This document shows positions 19,715 to 27,552 of a stretch of 64,000 nt of DNA, in pieces. Both the position numbers and the translations under genes were made by a program. The first letter of the stretch is position 1; each line of letters opens with the position of its first letter. Source of the DNA: Streptomyces caeruleatus. Its GTDB lineage: Bacteria > Actinomycetota > Actinomycetes > Streptomycetales > Streptomycetaceae. The notes beneath the pieces were generated by a model, which had not been told where the DNA came from, ran no database searches, and worked only from the letters and a program-made list of their open reading frames with translations. The stretch is from positions 875,832 to 939,831 of the forward strand of contig NZ_KQ948924.1 in NCBI RefSeq assembly GCF_001514235.1. Direction: 5' to 3'.

Positions 19715-20710
19715 ATGACGAAGAGACCCGGCGCCGCCAGCGTGACAGGCGCTGCCACCGTGGCCGGCGCTGCCACCGTGGCCGGCGCCGCCCTGCTCGC
19801 GCTGCTGTGCCCGGCCGCGGCGTCGGCGGTCGCGCAGGACGCGGAGGCGTTCGAGCGCACGGTGTCCGACGGACACGCGACCTGGGCCACCGCGGTCGGC
19901 CACGACCTCTCGATCAACGTCACCGAACCCGCCGTACGAGGATCCGGTGACCGGACCTCGTTCCCGGCCACGGGCGGCAGCACCGACCCCGAAACCGGCT
20001 CCGTCGACGTCGAGCTGGGAGGCGCCGCCCGCCTCGCCCCCACCGCCCGTCTCGCCCCCGCCGCCGGCCCGGTTCAGCCGTTGACGCTCGCCGGCCTGCG
20101 ACTGCGCCTGGAGGGCGACGACGGCACGCTCCACGCCCGTACGGTCATCGACGGCCGGGCACGGGAGTTGGCGCTGGCGGACGTCACGACGGAAGGCGAC
20201 GGCCCCGTCGTGCGGGCGGGCGACGTCACCTGGACCGGGCTGCGGGCGTCACTCACGGACGAGGGCGCGAAGCTGCTGACGCGGTGGAGCGGGGAGACCT
20301 TCGCGCGCGGCGACGCGCTCGGCCTGTTCGACGTGACGGTCGGAACCGAGACCCCGCCCTCCCCCGGCCCCACCGCCCCAGCGAAACCCGCCACCGAGGC
20401 ACCGACACCGTCGCCGGACGCCGGAACCCCGAAAGCTACGCCCGCACCCGAAGCCACCGTGACGCTCGGCAAGCTGACCGCGGGCGGCGAACAGACCGTC
20501 AACGGCACGGGGTTCGCACCCGGCGAGGTCGTACTCGTCGCGATCGACGACGACACCCGGTACCAGGCGTCGGCCGACGAAGCGGGACGGATCTCCCGGA
20601 CCTTCCCGGTGTACGACACCGCCGCCGAGGGGGCGCACACCGTCGAACTCTCCACGGTGACCGGGCAACGCGGGGCCGTTGCGGACTTCGAAGTACGGGC
20701 GTCGGACTAA
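19715..20710 (+). CDS. HtaA-like domain exported protein
   Basis: 331 aa with a GAAGGAG ribosome-binding site, 37 bases after the preceding gene. The signal peptide is Ala-rich and contains an 18-bp tandem DNA repeat. Residues about 45-210 resemble one HtaA haem-binding domain: an aromatic-rich start (HATWATAVGHDLSINVTEP), a central LTLAGLRLRLEGDDGTLHARTVIDG strand pair (in parts LTLAGLRLRLEGD, LHARTVIDG), and VTWTGLRASLTDEGAKLL. A Pro/Thr linker (about 215-250) leads to a C-terminal Ig-like domain (VNGTGFAPGEVVLVAI). No C-terminal anchor is visible, so it may be released. HtaA domains bind haem in corynebacteria; haem binding here is inferred. Confidence 0.78.
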   Translation: MTKRPGAASVTGAATVAGAATVAGAALLALLCPAAASAVAQDAEAFERTVSDGHATWATAVGHDLSINVTEPAVRGSGDRTSFPATGGSTDPETGSVDVELGGAARLAPTARLAPAAGPVQPLTLAGLRLRLEGDDGTLHARTVIDGRARELALADVTTEGDGPVVRAGDVTWTGLRASLTDEGAKLLTRWSGETFARGDALGLFDVTVGTETPPSPGPTAPAKPATEAPTPSPDAGTPKATPAPEATVTLGKLTAGGEQTVNGTGFAPGEVVLVAIDDDTRYQASADEAGRISRTFPVYDTAAEGAHTVELSTVTGQRGAVADFEVRASD

Positions 20711-20720
20711 CGCATGCACG

Positions 20721-20754
20721 GCCGAAGAGCGGGCGACACGGCCCGCTCTTCGGC
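20721..20754 (+). terminator. Hairpin terminator after the HtaA-like gene
   Basis: GCCGAAGAGCGGGC at 20721-20734 pairs perfectly with 20741-20754 across a 6-base loop (14-bp stem), 10 bases after the stop codon. There is no T-run, which is common for Streptomyces terminators. It separates the first exported-protein transcript from the next iron-box promoter. Confidence 0.78.
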
Positions 20755-20803
20755 ATGCCCAACTCCCAGGTCTCTCAAGCTAGTTGAACCCCTTTGCCAT
20801 CCG

Positions 20804-20846
20804 TTGACAAATACCCGCCCCCGACACTTAGGTTTGCCTTACCTAA
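20804..20846 (+). promoter_or_regulatory. Promoter with overlapping iron box
   Basis: TTGACA at 20804-20809, an 18-base spacer, then TTAGGT at 20828-20833 as a -10-like element. The iron box TTAGGTTTGCCTTACCTAA occupies 20828-20846 and matches the DmdR/IdeR consensus at 17 of 19 positions. The operator covers the -10 region and start site, so iron-dependent repression of the next two genes is expected. Confidence 0.88.
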
Positions 20847-20874
20847 TCACCGATGGAAAGGTCCGCAGCCGACC

Positions 20875-21414
20875 ATGAGATCCGTTCCCTCCGCCCGCAC
20901 CGCCGCCCGCACCGCCCTCGCCGTGGCCGCCTCCGCCGCCCTGACCCTGGGCCTGGCCACCTCGGCCTCCGCCGCCACCTCGACCCGCACGGTCACCGAC
21001 GGCGGCACGACGTACAACCTGTCGCTCACCTCGCCCGGCACGGCCGCCGCCGCGGGCCAGGTCATCACCGTCTCCGGCTCGGGCTACAACACGGGTCAGG
21101 GCATCTACGTCAGCCTGTGCGTGGTCGACGGGGCGCAGGGCGCGAACAAGCCCACCCCGTGTCTGGGCGGCCAGGACGAGGACGGCTCCACCGGTGCCTC
21201 GCACTGGGTCAACAACACCTTCGGCGGTCTGTTCGCCAACAGCTCCAGGTTCGGCACGGGCGGCACCTTCAGCGTGCAGATCTACGTCAAGGCCGCCCTC
21301 GACGACGGCAGCGTCTGCGGCCAGGACGTCGAGTGCGCCGTCGTGACGCGCGCGGACCACTTCGACAGCGAGGACCGCAAGTACGACGTCCACGTCCCGA
21401 TCACCTTCCAGTGA
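20875..21414 (+). CDS. Secreted single four-cysteine-domain protein
   Basis: 179 aa from the ATG at 20875 (GGAAAGG ribosome-binding site 12 bases upstream). Signal peptide about residues 1-32 ending ASAATS. The mature protein is essentially one copy of the locus-specific domain: TVSGSGYNTGQGIYVSLC, TPCLGG, GSVCGQDVECAVVTRADHF, ending PITFQ. There is no LAxTG, transmembrane helix or spacer, so it should be freely secreted, in contrast to its anchored relatives. It lies immediately behind an iron-box promoter and 22 bases ahead of the large anchored protein. A soluble haem or iron carrier is a reasonable inference. Confidence 0.85.
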   Translation: MRSVPSARTAARTALAVAASAALTLGLATSASAATSTRTVTDGGTTYNLSLTSPGTAAAAGQVITVSGSGYNTGQGIYVSLCVVDGAQGANKPTPCLGGQDEDGSTGASHWVNNTFGGLFANSSRFGTGGTFSVQIYVKAALDDGSVCGQDVECAVVTRADHFDSEDRKYDVHVPITFQ

Positions 21415-21436
21415 CGGTGTGACGGGAGGAAACCCC

Positions 21437-23998
21437 ATGCAGCACAGACGACCGGCGGCGCTCCTCGGCGCCGCCGCGCTCGTGGCCGCCTCCGTGGCCC
21501 TCGGCACGGCCGCGCAGGCCTCCGACACCCCGAAGACCGCCCTCGGCAAGGACGGCCAGAAACTCACCGTCTCGGCGTCGGCGAACCTCGACCCGGCGGG
21601 CGAGGAGCTCCGCGTCACCGGTTCCGGCTACGACGCGACCAAGGCCGTCTATGTCGCCCTGTGCAAGGACAACGGCGACAACCGCGTCCCCACCCCGTGC
21701 CTCGGCGGCGCCGACGAGACCGGCACGGGCAGTTCCTCGCAGTGGATCGTCCCCGAGGGCGACGAGTACGCGGGCGACCTGGCCGTGCAGTGGGGGCGGG
21801 GCGGCACCTTCGACGTCCGGATCGACGTCAAGGCCAAGGACAACAGCCTCGACTGCACCAAGGTCACCTGCTCGGTCGTCACCCGTGTCGACCACCGCAA
21901 CCCCGGCGACCGCTCCCAGGACGTCCGCATCCCCGTCACCTTCGAGGGCCAGGATCCCGGCGGCGGGGACGACGGCGGAGACGGCGTGGACGTGCCGCCG
22001 GGCACGGTCGGCTATGCGAAGGGCGCCGAGTTCACCACCGCCGGCCGCCCGCTGGACCTGCTGCTGCACCCCGACTCCGGGAAGCTGTACGTCGGTGCGG
22101 ACAACATCCCCGACACCGCGGACGTCGCCGAGCAGGGCCTCTACGCCCTCGACCCGAAGGACGGCAGGCTCCTCAGCCACATCCAGCAGGCCCCCGGCGC
22201 GGGCGGCGCGCTCGCCAACCGCGTCGTCCGCTGGATCGCCGCCCCGCTCTCCGGTGACGGCGTCGCCTTCCACTACCCCCTGCGCGGGCTGGGCACCGCG
22301 AAGGACGGGGACACGGCCGCGAAGGGCGTGTGGCTGGGCGGCGGTTCGGTCACCGGCGTCGGCCCCGGCGCCGACGCGTCCACCGCGCTGGTCGCCCAGG
22401 GCGCCGCACTCGCCGAGGTCGAGACCGCCACGGGCACGGTCAGGAAGACGGCCACTCTGGAAGGCGGAGGCATTCTCGGCGTCGACACCGCGCGCGCCAC
22501 CGCCTGGTCGGCCGACCCCGCGGGCGGCAGACTGTACCGCGTCGACACCGGCTCCCTCACCGTCACCGCCACCGTCGAACTCCCGGCGTCGGCCGTCTAC
22601 TTCGTGGAGCCGGACCCGGCCACCGGCAACGTGTGGGTGGGCAGCTCGTACGACGTGCTCGTCCTCGACAGGGACGGCAAGCAGCTGGCCAGGCTGACCG
22701 GCGCGGACCGGGCCACGGCGATGGCCTTCGACAGGGCCACCGGCGAGGCCTTCGTCCTGCGCGAGGACTGGGGCACCGCCGACGACGGCGCGGACAACGT
22801 CGGCGCCCTGGAGGTCTACGACAGCGTCACGGCCGAGCGGGCGGCCGAGCCCGTCGCGCTGCCCGGCAACCGCGCCGGCGCCTACGCGGGCGTCGCCGTG
22901 GCCCCCGGCGCCACCTCCGTCTACGTCACCAACCAGGCCGAGAGCGAAATCGTCAAGCTCGACCGCCGGGTCTCGCCGAAGATCGTCCAGTCCCCCACCG
23001 ACCAGTCCGCCGCGCCCGGCGACAAGGTCACCTTCGTCGCGGCCGCCCAGGGCTCGCCCGAGCCCACCGTGCGCTGGCAGGTCAGCCCCGACGACGGCCA
23101 GACCTGGACCGCGGTCGAGGGCGCCACGCAGAACGCGTACTCCTTCACCGTGAAGGCGGCGCAGGACGGCTACCGCTACCGCGCGGAGTTCGCCAACTCG
23201 GCGGGTACGACCCGCACTTCTCCGATCACCCTCACGGTCACGGCCTCCGGGGACGGCGACGACGGCGGCGACAGCGGCGGCGACGGTGACGGAGGCGACG
23301 ACGGCCAGGACGCCGAGCCGTCCGGCAGCAAGACCGTCACCGGCCCCGACGGCCAGAAACTCACCGTCACCCCGGTCAACCACCTCGCCACCGAGAACCA
23401 GACCCTGAAGGTCACCGGCTCCGGCTACGACACCGAGAAGGGCATCTACGTCGCCCTGTGCGTCGACAACGGCGACGGCGAACTGCCCACGCCCTGCATC
23501 GGCGGCGTCGACATGACCGGCGGCTCCCACTCCTCGGCGTGGATCTCCTCCAACCCGCCCGACTACGGCGAGGAGTTGGCGATTCCGTACGGCACGGGCG
23601 GCACCTTCGAGGTCGAACTGACCGTGGACGCCAAGGACGACTACACGGACTGCTTCAAGACCACCTGCGTCCTGGCCACCCGCAACGACCACACCCTCTC
23701 CGGCGACCGCTCCCAGGACCTCAAGGTCCCGGTCAGCTTCGTCGGGCAGGCCCTGGTGGACACGGACGACGACAGCGGCACCGGCGGGACGGCCGGCAAC
23801 GGCGGCTCCGGCACGGGCACGACCGGCGGCGGCACCGGCGACAGCGGTGCGGCTTCCTCCACGGGCGGCACCGGCACCTCCACCGCGGGCGGCAGCCTCG
23901 CCTCCACCGGCGTCACGGTGCTCTCCGTGGCCGCCGTCTCGGCCATGCTGCTCGCCGCGGGCTGGGCGGCGTACCGCAAGGGCCGCAGGATCAACTGA
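21437..23998 (+). CDS. Large LAxTG wall protein: two four-Cys domains flanking a beta-propeller and Ig domain
   Basis: 853 aa from the ATG at 21437 (GGGAGGAAA ribosome-binding site). Signal peptide about 1-34. First four-Cys domain about 38-175 (GSGYDATKAVYVALC, TPCLGG, DCTKVTCSVVTRVDH). A YVTN-type beta-propeller spans about 190-510 (LYVGADNIPDTADVAEQGLYA in parts; VWVGSSYDVLVLDRDGKQ). Ig-like domain about 515-600 (PTVRWQVSPDDGQTW). After an acidic linker the second four-Cys domain spans about 628-765 (GSGYDTEKGIYVALC, TPCIGG, DCFKTTCVLATRNDHT). The C-terminus has a Gly/Ser/Thr spacer, LASTG at residues 821-825, a hydrophobic helix and RKGRR. It shares the iron-box promoter with the preceding gene. 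Surface capture or adhesion; ligand unknown. Confidence 0.85.
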   Translation: MQHRRPAALLGAAALVAASVALGTAAQASDTPKTALGKDGQKLTVSASANLDPAGEELRVTGSGYDATKAVYVALCKDNGDNRVPTPCLGGADETGTGSSSQWIVPEGDEYAGDLAVQWGRGGTFDVRIDVKAKDNSLDCTKVTCSVVTRVDHRNPGDRSQDVRIPVTFEGQDPGGGDDGGDGVDVPPGTVGYAKGAEFTTAGRPLDLLLHPDSGKLYVGADNIPDTADVAEQGLYALDPKDGRLLSHIQQAPGAGGALANRVVRWIAAPLSGDGVAFHYPLRGLGTAKDGDTAAKGVWLGGGSVTGVGPGADASTALVAQGAALAEVETATGTVRKTATLEGGGILGVDTARATAWSADPAGGRLYRVDTGSLTVTATVELPASAVYFVEPDPATGNVWVGSSYDVLVLDRDGKQLARLTGADRATAMAFDRATGEAFVLREDWGTADDGADNVGALEVYDSVTAERAAEPVALPGNRAGAYAGVAVAPGATSVYVTNQAESEIVKLDRRVSPKIVQSPTDQSAAPGDKVTFVAAAQGSPEPTVRWQVSPDDGQTWTAVEGATQNAYSFTVKAAQDGYRYRAEFANSAGTTRTSPITLTVTASGDGDDGGDSGGDGDGGDDGQDAEPSGSKTVTGPDGQKLTVTPVNHLATENQTLKVTGSGYDTEKGIYVALCVDNGDGELPTPCIGGVDMTGGSHSSAWISSNPPDYGEELAIPYGTGGTFEVELTVDAKDDYTDCFKTTCVLATRNDHTLSGDRSQDLKVPVSFVGQALVDTDDDSGTGGTAGNGGSGTGTTGGGTGDSGAASSTGGTGTSTAGGSLASTGVTVLSVAAVSAMLLAAGWAAYRKGRRIN

Positions 23999-24011
23999 CC
24001 GTGAAGGGCGG

Positions 24012-24130
24012 CTAGTTGGAGGTCCGACCCGCCACCGCCCACTTCGACGGCAGTTCGATGCGTGTGCCGTCGGGCCCGTACTCCGTGGTGATCAGCGGCA
24101 GTTCGCCGCTGGCGAGGACGGTGAGCCGGC
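24012..24130 (-). other. Displaced C-terminus of the adjacent methyltransferase
   Basis: Read one frame away from the upstream gene, this stretch encodes LTVLASGELPLITTEYGPDG, then RIELPSKWAVAGRTSN and a TAG at 24012-24014. That matches how the family normally ends. One added base near 24122-24130 joins it to the gene and gives 242 aa. Confidence 0.8.
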
Positions 24131-24739
24131 GGCGCGCAGGTACTGGGGCACCGACTCGTCGGCCACCTCGCCCGGGGCGATGCCGTGCCGGAAGATGGGG
24201 GCGAGCTTGGGCGGCGGACCCGACGGGCTCTGCGCGAGGCCCATGAGGACGGGTTTGGCGGACTCGGAGAGTTCGACGAGGAAGGCCCGGCCGCGCTCTC
24301 CGACCAGCGTGGCGAGCCCGTCCACCATCGACTGCCGGTCGTCGGGCTCGGCCTGGTGCAGGACGCCGCGCATATAGATGTTGGCGTCGCCGAGTTCGGC
24401 GTGCAGCGTCTCGGCCTCGGTCTTCTCCACGGCGTCGAACAGCCGGTACGTGGCCTGTCCCGCGGGGTCGGCGCGGCGGGCGTGGTCGAGGGCCGCGGCG
24501 GACAGGTCGGCGCCGACCAGACGGGGGAAGCGGCCGGCGAGGAAACGGGTCTGGGTGCCGTTGCCGCAGCCCAGGTCCACCATCGCCAGTCCCGGATCGG
24601 TCAGGTGCGCCTCGAAGAGGGCCAGATGGCGGCCCGCGGTCAGCGCCGGCTCCGCGTCCCAGAACACCGCCCCCGGCTCCTCGGAGGCTTCACGCCAGAA
24701 GCCCTCCCAGGCCTCCCGGTATCGACTCGTCACGCTCAT
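24092..24739 (-). CDS. Class I SAM-dependent methyltransferase, apparent C-terminal frameshift
   Basis: Start at the ATG at 24739 (GGGGAG ribosome-binding site); about 215 aa as it stands. The Rossmann methyltransferase core is intact: motif I AMVDLGCGNGTQTRFLAGRF, acidic loop VGADLSAAALDHARR, and motif II/III region ANIYMRGVLHQAEPDDRQS. The substrate is unknown. The frame ends early in AAGSPSSPAANCR, while the adjacent frame encodes a natural-looking continuation (separate entry). A single missing base near 24122-24130 explains this. Either a sequencing error or a real truncation that swaps the last roughly 40 residues for 13. It is convergent with the wall-protein gene. Confidence 0.85.
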   Translation of the reverse strand: MSVTSRYREAWEGFWREASEEPGAVFWDAEPALTAGRHLALFEAHLTDPGLAMVDLGCGNGTQTRFLAGRFPRLVGADLSAAALDHARRADPAGQATYRLFDAVEKTEAETLHAELGDANIYMRGVLHQAEPDDRQSMVDGLATLVGERGRAFLVELSESAKPVLMGLAQSPSGPPPKLAPIFRHGIAPGEVADESVPQYLRAAGSPSSPAANCR

Positions 24740-24892
24740 GCCCGACTCCCCAGGTTGCGATGCCGACCCGTCGTGAAGTGACGGGCGAGTACGGTTTATC
24801 GCGGCCCGGTTTCGGCCACAAGCGCGCGGCACACACCTTCACTCCGCTTTCGAGACTCCTTACGCCGTCGTACGCCCTTCGGGGTTGTTGTC

Positions 24893-27367
24893 TCAGCGGC
24901 GCGGGAGCGTGAGTTCGAACCAGACGGCCTTGCCGGTCGCCGTACGGCTCGTGCCCCATTCACGGGCGAGGACGCTGACGACGCGCAGCCCGCGCCCGGA
25001 CTCGTCGGCAGGTCCGGCGTTGAGGAGGGTCGGCAGGTCGTGGTCGTCGTCGTCCACCTCGCACAGCAGCGTGTCGCCACGGACCAGGCGCAGTTCGACG
25101 GGGCGGCTGTGGGAGTGCCGCAGGGCGTTGGTGACGAGCTCGCTGACCATCAGCTCGGCGCTGTCGGCGAGCCTCTCCAGGCCCCAGTCGTGCAGCTGTT
25201 CCCGGACGACGGCGCGGGCCCGGCCGACCTCCACCGGGTCGAGGGCGAGCCGCCACTCGGCGACGTCCTGCGGTGCGATGCCGTTGAGCCGGGCCATGAG
25301 CAGGGCGACGTCGTCCTTGCGGCCCCCGCGGCCCGCTTCTGAAAATGTCACAGCGAGGGCGCGGATGATGGTGTCGCAGGCGTCGTCCATGGACGCGGCC
25401 GGGTGGGCGGCGGACTCGCAGAGGGTCGCGAGGCCGACACCGATGTCCTCGCCGCGCACCTCGACCAGTCCGTCGGTGCACATCACGATCCGGTCGCCGG
25501 GCTCCACGCGCACGCGTACCGCCTCGAAGGGCACCCCGCCGACGCCGATCGGCGCTCCCGTGGGCAGGTCGAGGAGCTCGCTGTGGCCGCCGTCGGCGCG
25601 GACCAGGACGGGCGGGATATGACCGGCGTTGGCGATGTGGAGTTCGCTCGCGATGGGGTCGTAGACGGCGTAGAGGCAGGTCGCGAGGTAGGTGTCGCCG
25701 AGGCGCTGGGCGAGGTCGTCGAGGTTGCGCAGCAGCCGGGCGGGCGGCAGGTCGAGGGCGGCCATGGTCTGCACGGCCGTACGCAACTGGCCCATCATGG
25801 CTGCCGAGTTCAGGCCGTGTCCCATGACGTCGCCGACGACGAGGGCGGTGCGGGCGCCGGGGAGTTTGACGGAGTCGAACCAGTCGCCGCCGACGCGGCC
25901 GAGGAGGGTGCCGGGCAGATAGCGGGTGGCGATGTCGCAGCCCGCCATGCGCGGCGGGATGTGCGGCAGCATGCTGTCCTGGAGGGTCTCGGCGACGGAC
26001 TCCTGGTAGGTGTACATGCGCGCGTTGTCGAGCACGAGGCCCGCGCGGGCGGCGAGTTCGGCGCCGGTGACACGGTCCATGTCGTTGAAGACGGGCCGTT
26101 CGGGGTGGCGCAGAAGGATCATGAAGCCGAGGACGACGTCACGGGCTTTGAGGGGCACGACCAGCATGGAGCGGCCGGTGATGAGCGGCCGGATGTCACG
26201 CTTTTCGAACTGGGAGGCGATGGCATGGCCCATCCCCTCGCTGATGCGTGGCACGAGCACGGGATCGCCGGTGGTCATGCACTGGAAGAACGGGGTGTGC
26301 GCCGGAAAGGGCATGGCCTCGCCGACCGGCACGACGTCGTCCCAGCGACCGGGTTCGTCGGTGTGCTCCAGGGCGACCCGGTGCCACATGGTGGTCGTGT
26401 CCGGCACGCCCTCGGGGAACCCCTCACCCGCGACGACCTGTTCGCGCAGATAGGTGCCGGCGACGTCGGTGAAGCGGGGCACGACGGCCTTGCTGACCTC
26501 GACGATGGTCCGCGACAGATCGAGGGAGGTGCCGATGCGGCCGCTGACCTCGTTGAGGAACTCCAGCCGCTCGCGTACCGCCGCGTATTCGAGGTCCTCT
26601 GCTTCGTCAGGGTCGTCCTGCGCCGACGGAAGGCCCTGCGCGGCGGCTCTGGCAGCCCGCTCCCGGCGTGCCCTGCGCTCCACACGCCGGGGCACGCCCC
26701 AGTCGGGTGTGACGGGCACGCGGTCGTTCTGGCTGAACTCCAGGACGGGATAGCCGAGTTCGAGGATCTGCCCGACGATGCGGGCGCTTTCGTCGACGCT
26801 CATGCTGGGCAGGATCTCGGGGAGCCCGCGGGCGAGTTCGTCGGCGCCGGGGAAGTCGGTGTGCAGGGCGAACCCCGGGGCGACGCGCTCGTAGCCGGTG
26901 TCCCTGTGGCGGTCCGTCCCGCGCTGCTCCCGGGCGTCCTCCTGGAGCCGCCCCACGTCGGCGCCGAGCACGAGCAGCCGCTCCGGTCCGGGCCCCACCA
27001 GCGGGTAGGCCCACCACAGCACGTCGACACGCTCTCGCTCGGGCACGGTGAGGCGGGCGCGGCCGGCCGCCGGGTAGTACAGCCGCCCGTCGAGGGACGA
27101 TTCGAGATCGTGGCCGAGGCCGTCGTAGGCCGCGTAGGCGCCGTACGGCGAGACGTCGTCGTCCTCGGGCAGGGCTCCGGAGACAGGCAGCAGGTCGACG
27201 GCCGGGTAGCCGATCGCCTCTTCCTTGGCGGCGCCGAACAGACGGCGTGCGCCGGAGCTCCAGTGTGAGACGAGGCCCTCGCGGTCGACCACGACCACGG
27301 CCAGCGGGATGCGTCCGGACGCGGCTTGTTCCGCCACCGCGCCGTCCGTCTCGATGCCACGGTTCAT
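24893..27367 (-). CDS. PAS-GAF-PP2C (SpoIIE-type) phosphatase with C-terminal HATPase domain
   Basis: 824 aa from the ATG at 27367 (GAGAGAGGG upstream). The order is: PAS-like region about 20-130 (AVVVVDREGLVSHWSSGARRLFG), GAF domain about 280-450 (RSMLVVPLKARDVVLGFMILL), SpoIIE/PP2C phosphatase about 470-685 (LPGTLLGRVGGDWFDSVKLPG, VVGDVMGHGLNSAAMMG, CTDGLVEVRGED), and an anti-sigma-factor-like HATPase about 700-820 (SAELMVSELVTNALRHSHS, DESGRGLRVVSVLAREWG). These proteins control sigma factors by dephosphorylating anti-anti-sigma factors and phosphorylating them via the kinase module. No sigma or antagonist gene is adjacent, so its partner is unknown. Streptomycetes have dozens of paralogues. 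Confidence 0.92.
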   Translation of the reverse strand: MNRGIETDGAVAEQAASGRIPLAVVVVDREGLVSHWSSGARRLFGAAKEEAIGYPAVDLLPVSGALPEDDDVSPYGAYAAYDGLGHDLESSLDGRLYYPAAGRARLTVPERERVDVLWWAYPLVGPGPERLLVLGADVGRLQEDAREQRGTDRHRDTGYERVAPGFALHTDFPGADELARGLPEILPSMSVDESARIVGQILELGYPVLEFSQNDRVPVTPDWGVPRRVERRARRERAARAAAQGLPSAQDDPDEAEDLEYAAVRERLEFLNEVSGRIGTSLDLSRTIVEVSKAVVPRFTDVAGTYLREQVVAGEGFPEGVPDTTTMWHRVALEHTDEPGRWDDVVPVGEAMPFPAHTPFFQCMTTGDPVLVPRISEGMGHAIASQFEKRDIRPLITGRSMLVVPLKARDVVLGFMILLRHPERPVFNDMDRVTGAELAARAGLVLDNARMYTYQESVAETLQDSMLPHIPPRMAGCDIATRYLPGTLLGRVGGDWFDSVKLPGARTALVVGDVMGHGLNSAAMMGQLRTAVQTMAALDLPPARLLRNLDDLAQRLGDTYLATCLYAVYDPIASELHIANAGHIPPVLVRADGGHSELLDLPTGAPIGVGGVPFEAVRVRVEPGDRIVMCTDGLVEVRGEDIGVGLATLCESAAHPAASMDDACDTIIRALAVTFSEAGRGGRKDDVALLMARLNGIAPQDVAEWRLALDPVEVGRARAVVREQLHDWGLERLADSAELMVSELVTNALRHSHSRPVELRLVRGDTLLCEVDDDDHDLPTLLNAGPADESGRGLRVVSVLAREWGTSRTATGKAVWFELTLPRR

Positions 27368-27552
27368 GGCCAAGGCCCTCTCTCCCCAGGCTCCGCAAGA
27401 TCTGCGCGCCCCCACCACCGTACGGCTCCCGGTCGAGGTGATGTGCCGCAATACGGGAATTGATGAGACGGGTTCACGTCGGTTCGCGCCTCGGCCGACG
27501 GGCCTGTCCGCGCGGCATCCGCGCAGGACAGACCCGGGTTCCGGACGTCGGC

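Noticed and set aside
25403..27268. Long open frame on the plus strand, opposite the PAS-GAF-PP2C gene
   Set aside because: It is the antisense image of a well-defined gene; its translation has no domain, is rich in Gly/Val/Arg/His, and follows from GC codon bias.
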